Source: Candidatus Woesearchaeota archaeon (GTDB lineage: Archaea > Nanobdellota > Nanobdellia > Woesearchaeales > JAFGLG01). Taken from it: 64,000 bases of DNA. This document shows positions 59,813-64,000 of this stretch, piece after piece (within the stretch, counting starts at the first letter, position 1; each line of letters opens with the position of its first letter). The stretch lies in the NCBI GenBank assembly GCA_016928155.1, contig JAFGLG010000002.1:16412-80411 (forward strand), in the 5' to 3' direction. Under the pieces are notes generated by a model, which saw nothing but the letters and a program-made list of their open reading frames with translations, ran no database searches and had not been told where the DNA came from. The translations under genes were made by a program, and so were the position numbers.

Positions 59813-61279
59813 ATGAAAAAAGGGATGGTGCTGACACTTACAACTGTACTCACATTCTTGACTATCCCAAGTGTAAATGCCCAAACCGGCAACAATATCC
59901 TTGAACCGATATACAAGGTGTTCGGATTCGTGTTCGATCTCATAAGAGATAATAATATTTCAGGAGAAAAAGAGGTATTCTACGCAAAATTCATGCTGTG
60001 GATCATATTGTTCTCCATACTTCTCTATGCATCAAAATTTGTCTTTCCAAACCAGAAAGGCGTGGGAGGCACAATAGCAGCAGTGATATCAATCATAGCA
60101 TTGATACCATTGAAAGGGGATCTGCTAACAAGCATATTCGAAGTGTATGGTGTTGTTGCAGCATTCCTTTTCTTCATGATACCCATAGTCGGGCTGATGT
60201 TCATCAATCATAAACTGTTCCATGACAACACACCAACACATGCAATCGGAAGATTCCTTGTATACATGCTCGTGCTCTTCACATTCCTGAGAATGAAAGG
60301 GGCATTCGACAACCAGACAGGATGGTTCTCACAATCAATGGCATCCATGACAGACTACATGAATCTCTTTGTGGGAGTGATGGTGCTTCTCCTGATATGG
60401 AGCTTCATACAGATATTCAGCGCATTCAGCGGAGGAGGCTCGACAACATTCTCTGGAGGAAGCGGAGGAGGAGGTTTCTTCAGCGGAGCAAATGAAGTGC
60501 TGAATCCATGGAATGCAGACAGGAGAGCAAGAAGACATGAGCTGAAGGACCTGAGACATCGGGCAAAGCTTGAAGGAAGAGAAAAGAAACTTGAAGATGA
60601 AAGAGCAAAACAAGAGGCGATAAACAGCGCAATAAGGAGACTTGACAGCCTCGAAACAAGAGATGTCGATACCATCATCACAGAGCTCGAGACCATTGCC
60701 AGACTCGTAGAAAATTTCGGGGGAATGGTAAAGGGAAGAGCAGATTTCCATGATCTTGTCCATAAGATATTCATACAGGACAGGGAGACAAAGAAACTCA
60801 TCGAAGAGCTGAAGACGTTGCTCGGCAAAGAAGAGTCCCTGAATGACATCGAAAGAAGGATTGAGGAGTTCATAAGAAAGGCAGATGAGAAGGCTCAGGA
60901 AAGATTCAAGGAACTGGGAGTAGAAGATACAAAGATAATAAACCTGAGCAATAGACTGAAAGCAAGCCTGCAAGAAGAGCTAAAGGCGACCAAGATAATC
61001 GAACAATATGTCAGGGATATGGAGAGGAACGAGAGCTCATTCTCAGAAATGATGAGGATAATCCTCACAGCAATCAAGAAGAACAACACGCCTGCAGCAT
61101 TATCCAATATCGCAACAGCCAGAAACCTCATGATAGCACAGAAGAACCTGGCCAAAAACACTGCAATTGTCGAAACCAGGATCCAACAGATAATCCAGAA
61201 CAACAGAACCCTTGAGACAGCAATAGAATACGCGATAAGGAGAGAAGTGGCAAAGGAAAAAAGAGCTGTCGGCGGATAA
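59813..61279 (+). CDS. Polytopic membrane protein with coiled-coil tail (paralogue 1)
   Basis: This 488-aa protein has a signal peptide (VLTFLTIPSVNAQ, 1-23), five to six membrane helices (about 50-215), a Gly/Ser-rich stretch (GGGSTTFSGGSGGGGFFSG) and then a long cytoplasmic coiled coil (230-488). FYAKFMLWIILFSILLYASKFVF is shared with the next protein. It is unknown, perhaps a channel or secretion/surface-complex base. Co-transcribed with the next two genes. Confidence 0.7.
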   Translation: MKKGMVLTLTTVLTFLTIPSVNAQTGNNILEPIYKVFGFVFDLIRDNNISGEKEVFYAKFMLWIILFSILLYASKFVFPNQKGVGGTIAAVISIIALIPLKGDLLTSIFEVYGVVAAFLFFMIPIVGLMFINHKLFHDNTPTHAIGRFLVYMLVLFTFLRMKGAFDNQTGWFSQSMASMTDYMNLFVGVMVLLLIWSFIQIFSAFSGGGSTTFSGGSGGGGFFSGANEVLNPWNADRRARRHELKDLRHRAKLEGREKKLEDERAKQEAINSAIRRLDSLETRDVDTIITELETIARLVENFGGMVKGRADFHDLVHKIFIQDRETKKLIEELKTLLGKEESLNDIERRIEEFIRKADEKAQERFKELGVEDTKIINLSNRLKASLQEELKATKIIEQYVRDMERNESSFSEMMRIILTAIKKNNTPAALSNIATARNLMIAQKNLAKNTAIVETRIQQIIQNNRTLETAIEYAIRREVAKEKRAVGG

Positions 61280-61312
61280 TATTTATAAATAACATATAAT
61301 TAAGGCAACACA

Positions 61313-62479
61313 ATGAAAAAGCTGGGATGGTTAAGCGGAATCGGACTCCTTCTGATGCCGGCTCTGGCTGCAGCACAGACAAGCGCAGTCCAGAAGATAC
61401 TTGATGTGCTCAACACACAAGTCGGATTCCTGTTCTACAACTTCAATCTCGGCGACAGGATGTACCTGTTCTACATCAAGTTCTGCCTTTGGATAATAAT
61501 ATTCTCAATCCTGTTCTATGCAGGAGGATTTGTCTTCAGGGATTCAGGCAGAAGGCAGAGGAACAGAGGGATCAGGGTCACATTAGCAATTGTGATTGCG
61601 CTGATATCAGCCATTGCAATACCTGATGAGATGGTAAGGCCGATAGTAGAATCATACGGCATAGTCGCGATAGCGCTTCTTGTGGGAATGCCTCTATTCG
61701 GAATCGTATATTTCAACCATGTAGTGCTGCCAAGGCAGGGAGGGGCATTCCACGGATTCAGGGCAGCGATATACTATATCCTTGCTTTGCTCATCACAAA
61801 TATTGTAGAAGGTGTCAGGTCAGCAGAACTGTTCGCATGGGTCGATGATCTTTATTTCTGGGGATCACTGGCAAGGGATATATGCCTGATATTGATGATC
61901 TTCTACCTAATAGCTGCAATTGCCAGCGCATTCAGGAGAGATGATGCGCAGCCAGATGCAGCAGGAGGAGAGACTATATGGGACAGGCTGAGAGGAACAG
62001 CTCCCAGAAGAGCTGCTGACGGACAGCCTTATCCTGCAGACCTCAGAGGAGAAATAACCAATCTCAGGAATGACATAACAGCAGTGCAGGCCTATCTGAA
62101 TGGATCATTAGCGCCATCATCAACAGGGCTGATGAACTGGAGGCAGACATTGGCACCAGCGCCGCCTGCTCTGTCCGGAGCACCAGGTGCAGGCATTTAT
62201 ACATTGCCTCCGGGAGCTGCAGGATCATGCTGGACCTTCCCTATGGGAGCATTCAATCCGATGGCAGAACTTGCAGCCTGGCAGGGCCACTGGGCACATC
62301 TCCAGACCCTGCTCGCAAATGCAAACAACCTGCTCAGACAGATAGCAACAGACCCTAATGTAGCAAGACTGAACAATGCAGATTCAAGAGCACTGGCCAC
62401 AGAAGGAGCCAGACTGGCCACAATCGCAGGGCAGATAAGGGTACATAGAAATCAATTCCATCATGACATGAGGATCTAA
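61313..62479 (+). CDS. Polytopic membrane protein (paralogue 2)
   Basis: This 388-aa protein has a signal peptide (MKKLGWLSGIGLLLMPALAAAQ) and five to six membrane helices. FYIKFCLWIIIFSILFYAGGFVF aligns with FYAKFMLWIILFSILLYASKFVF of the preceding protein, and the following loop, VESYGIV and HxxLxR segments also match, so the membrane parts are duplicates. Its C-terminus (200-388) is Pro/Ala/Gly-rich and differs from the coiled coil of paralogue 1. Unknown role. Confidence 0.7.
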   Translation: MKKLGWLSGIGLLLMPALAAAQTSAVQKILDVLNTQVGFLFYNFNLGDRMYLFYIKFCLWIIIFSILFYAGGFVFRDSGRRQRNRGIRVTLAIVIALISAIAIPDEMVRPIVESYGIVAIALLVGMPLFGIVYFNHVVLPRQGGAFHGFRAAIYYILALLITNIVEGVRSAELFAWVDDLYFWGSLARDICLILMIFYLIAAIASAFRRDDAQPDAAGGETIWDRLRGTAPRRAADGQPYPADLRGEITNLRNDITAVQAYLNGSLAPSSTGLMNWRQTLAPAPPALSGAPGAGIYTLPPGAAGSCWTFPMGAFNPMAELAAWQGHWAHLQTLLANANNLLRQIATDPNVARLNNADSRALATEGARLATIAGQIRVHRNQFHHDMRI

Positions 62480-62480
62480 A

Positions 62481-63419
62481 ATGAGCCAAGGAATAACAAT
62501 ACAGGAGGCAATAAGCCATACAGATGCGAGATTCGACACAGAACTGAAGAGACTGTTCGAAATACTCAAGCATCTCCAGACAGCCCTGCATGAGAAAGGA
62601 GTGAGCAGCATCATCCATAAAGCCATGTCAATCACGCTTACCTCAATCAAGGAGATATCACACCTTACAGCGCAAGAAAAACAGGAGATTGCACAGGAAG
62701 CAGATGGAGAGAGAAGGCAGAAGGGAGAGCTGACTGATCTCAACACAATCTATAATCTCATCAATGAAGCTGAGAATAACAACAAGCAGGCTATTGAGAT
62801 TTGGATGGATATGGAAAACATTGAAAAATCTGAACTGAAAAAAATATTTGATATAGAAAAACAGATAAACGCACATTTTAGTGAGGGTATACTTTCTGAT
62901 CCAACACAATTAGAGAAGAAAATCAAGGAATTCCTTGAAATGTATGGTGAGAAGGGAAAAGCATCCATGAGGCATGATCAGCTGATAAGAATATTAACTG
63001 AACTTTCAACAAGAAACAAAAATATTGCGCTACACATTGAAGCACTAAAAGAACATGAAAAAAGACTGGAAGGAGAGGATAAAACGAGGATAAATCAATA
63101 TTTAGGATTACTAACAAAATTAGAGGACAGATTCAATGAAGCAAACAAACATACAAAGGAATTCAATGCATTAAGCAGGGATTTAAACGGCATCCAAGGC
63201 AGGATCCAAGAAATTTTCAAAGAGATGCTGGATAATAAGGATAATTCAAGTATAGTTAATGAAAAAATAAATATACTACGAGAACTCGCAAGAGGAGCAA
63301 AAGCATTCATAACAAAAATGATCAAATTTGAAGAAAACCTGGTAAAATATCTTAATGAGAATGAAAAGCTTGTCTTAGAACTCAAGGAGAAGTTTGAGCA
63401 GCTTATCCACAGAGGATAG
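62481..63419 (+). CDS. Long coiled-coil protein (312 aa)
   Basis: It starts one base after the preceding stop. It is almost wholly alpha-helical and charged, with no membrane segment (MSQGITIQEAISHTDARFDTELKRLFEILKHLQ...). The first 320 bases have the composition of the neighbours; the rest is much richer in A and T with different codon choice, suggesting a joined or faster-evolving segment. It probably works with the two membrane proteins. Confidence 0.65.
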   Translation: MSQGITIQEAISHTDARFDTELKRLFEILKHLQTALHEKGVSSIIHKAMSITLTSIKEISHLTAQEKQEIAQEADGERRQKGELTDLNTIYNLINEAENNNKQAIEIWMDMENIEKSELKKIFDIEKQINAHFSEGILSDPTQLEKKIKEFLEMYGEKGKASMRHDQLIRILTELSTRNKNIALHIEALKEHEKRLEGEDKTRINQYLGLLTKLEDRFNEANKHTKEFNALSRDLNGIQGRIQEIFKEMLDNKDNSSIVNEKINILRELARGAKAFITKMIKFEENLVKYLNENEKLVLELKEKFEQLIHRG

Positions 63420-63478
63420 AATTTTCAACAATATTTATATACTAAGTTCTTATTAATGCAGCAAAAGAGGTGCACATC

Positions 63479-64000
63479 ATGGAGATAAACCTTATCAAGA
63501 AGCCGAAGAACCCCACCATACTGGAAGGATTTCCCGGCTTCGGACTCATAGGCACAATAACAACTGAATATCTGATAGACCATCTCAAGACAGAGCTCAT
63601 AGGCACGATCTGGATACCTGAGATGCCTGCACTGGCAGCAATACATGAGAACAAGCTCATACAGCCGATAGGGCTGTTCTACTCAAAAGAACACAACATC
63701 GTGATAGTCCATGTCATAACAAGCGCAACAGGCTTTGAATGGAAGCTATGCAAGGCAGTCAGGGATGTGGCAGAGATGCTGCAGGCAAAAGAGATACTGT
63801 CACTTGAAGGGGTCGGAAGCGCGATGCCAGTCGAGAACCCGGCAGTGTTCTACTTCACCACAGAGAAGAACAGGGAGAAAGACTTCAAGAAACTGAAGAT
63901 AAGCCCCCTCGGCGAGGGTATCATAATGGGTGTGACAGCAAGCATCCTCCTGAGAGAGGACAAGCTGCCTGTCAGTGCGCTCTTTGTCGAGGCGCAGAGC
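63479..64000 (+). CDS. PAC2-family (proteasome assembly chaperone-like) protein, partial
   Basis: The frame runs off the window end; 174 codons are visible. It starts MEINLIKKPKNPTILEGFPGFGLIGTI, the PAC2 family signature (EGFPGFGLIGT), followed by WIPEMPALAAIHENKLIQPIGLFYS. A GAGGTG ribosome site precedes ATG, and ATATTTATATACTA is the TATA box. Archaeal PAC2 proteins may help proteasome assembly. Confidence 0.9.
   Translation, partial: MEINLIKKPKNPTILEGFPGFGLIGTITTEYLIDHLKTELIGTIWIPEMPALAAIHENKLIQPIGLFYSKEHNIVIVHVITSATGFEWKLCKAVRDVAEMLQAKEILSLEGVGSAMPVENPAVFYFTTEKNREKDFKKLKISPLGEGIIMGVTASILLREDKLPVSALFVEAQS

Overview
The window is archaeal chromosome. The informational genes are all archaeal or eukaryote-like: eL37, eS8, eS6, eL21, eL35a, aIF2-gamma, Rpb4/RpoF, LSm, ZPR1, Nog1, Pth2 and a PAC2-family protein. 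Promoters are TATA-type (TTTAAATA-like) about 25 bases before transcripts that are often nearly leaderless, and both tRNA genes carry bulge-helix-bulge type introns. Short genes in tight ATGA overlaps, an archaeal SepF, a bacterial-type MetK and Cys-rich CGDGxC surface repeats suggest a DPANN-like archaeon, perhaps Woesearchaeota-like. The taxon is inference only.

Layout. (1) 1-4.9 kb is an integrated element lying against a tRNA-Leu gene: tyrosine integrase, AT-rich winged-helix-like gene, two ribbon-helix-helix (RHH) proteins, a replication-type ATPase with 9-bp iteron-like repeats at its 3' end, and small ORFs. (2) 4.97-9.5 kb holds two intron-bearing class II tRNAs, eL37-LSm, eS8, an isochorismatase-like hydrolase and a two-gene 2-oxoacid:ferredoxin oxidoreductase. 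(3) 9.5-11.6 kb is accessory: a candidate structured RNA, a toxin-antitoxin pair between direct repeats, and a Fic/Doc gene broken by a stop codon. (4) 11.7-21.2 kb has phosphoesterase, secreted Cys-repeat lipoprotein, GNAT, M23 peptidase, Pth2, CorA, IleRS and zinc-ribbon proteins. (5) 21.4-27 kb is a seven-gene operon (DUF134 regulator, CDF metal transporter, DUF5320, NifX-like, two ferredoxin-MinD ATPases, thioredoxin-CcdA) behind a 22-bp palindrome that overlaps its start codon. (6) 27-32.8 kb has Dus, a guanylate-kinase-like protein, a NUDIX/IPP-isomerase-like protein, archaeal asparagine synthetase, DUF2179 and a TctA-like permease. (7) 32.8-40.7 kb is a purine operon (purB-purM-purH-guaB-purA-purO-like). 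(8) 40.8-46.1 kb has a micro-ORF with a structured region, membrane and zinc proteins, Nog1, eS6 and aIF2-gamma. (9) 46.2-52.9 kb is a compact cluster with a 33-residue peptide ORF, Lrp/AsnC regulator, two radical SAM/SPASM proteins, a stand-alone ThrRS-type editing domain, an E1/ThiF-like enzyme and a NUDIX protein, next to a TrmB-like regulator and an unknown protein. (10) 52.9-64 kb has DUF655-rpoF-eL21, SepF, ZPR1, MetK, a phosphoesterase, eL35a, a set of membrane/coiled-coil proteins, and a partial PAC2 gene.

Most unusual points: the radical SAM/E1/editing-domain cluster, which looks like an undescribed peptide or amino-acid modification pathway; two unlinked 73-nt nested hairpin elements at 15.9 and 58.0 kb that align without gaps and show five compensatory base-pair changes; and a class II tRNA with an Ile-type GAU anticodon and an intron in its T-loop.
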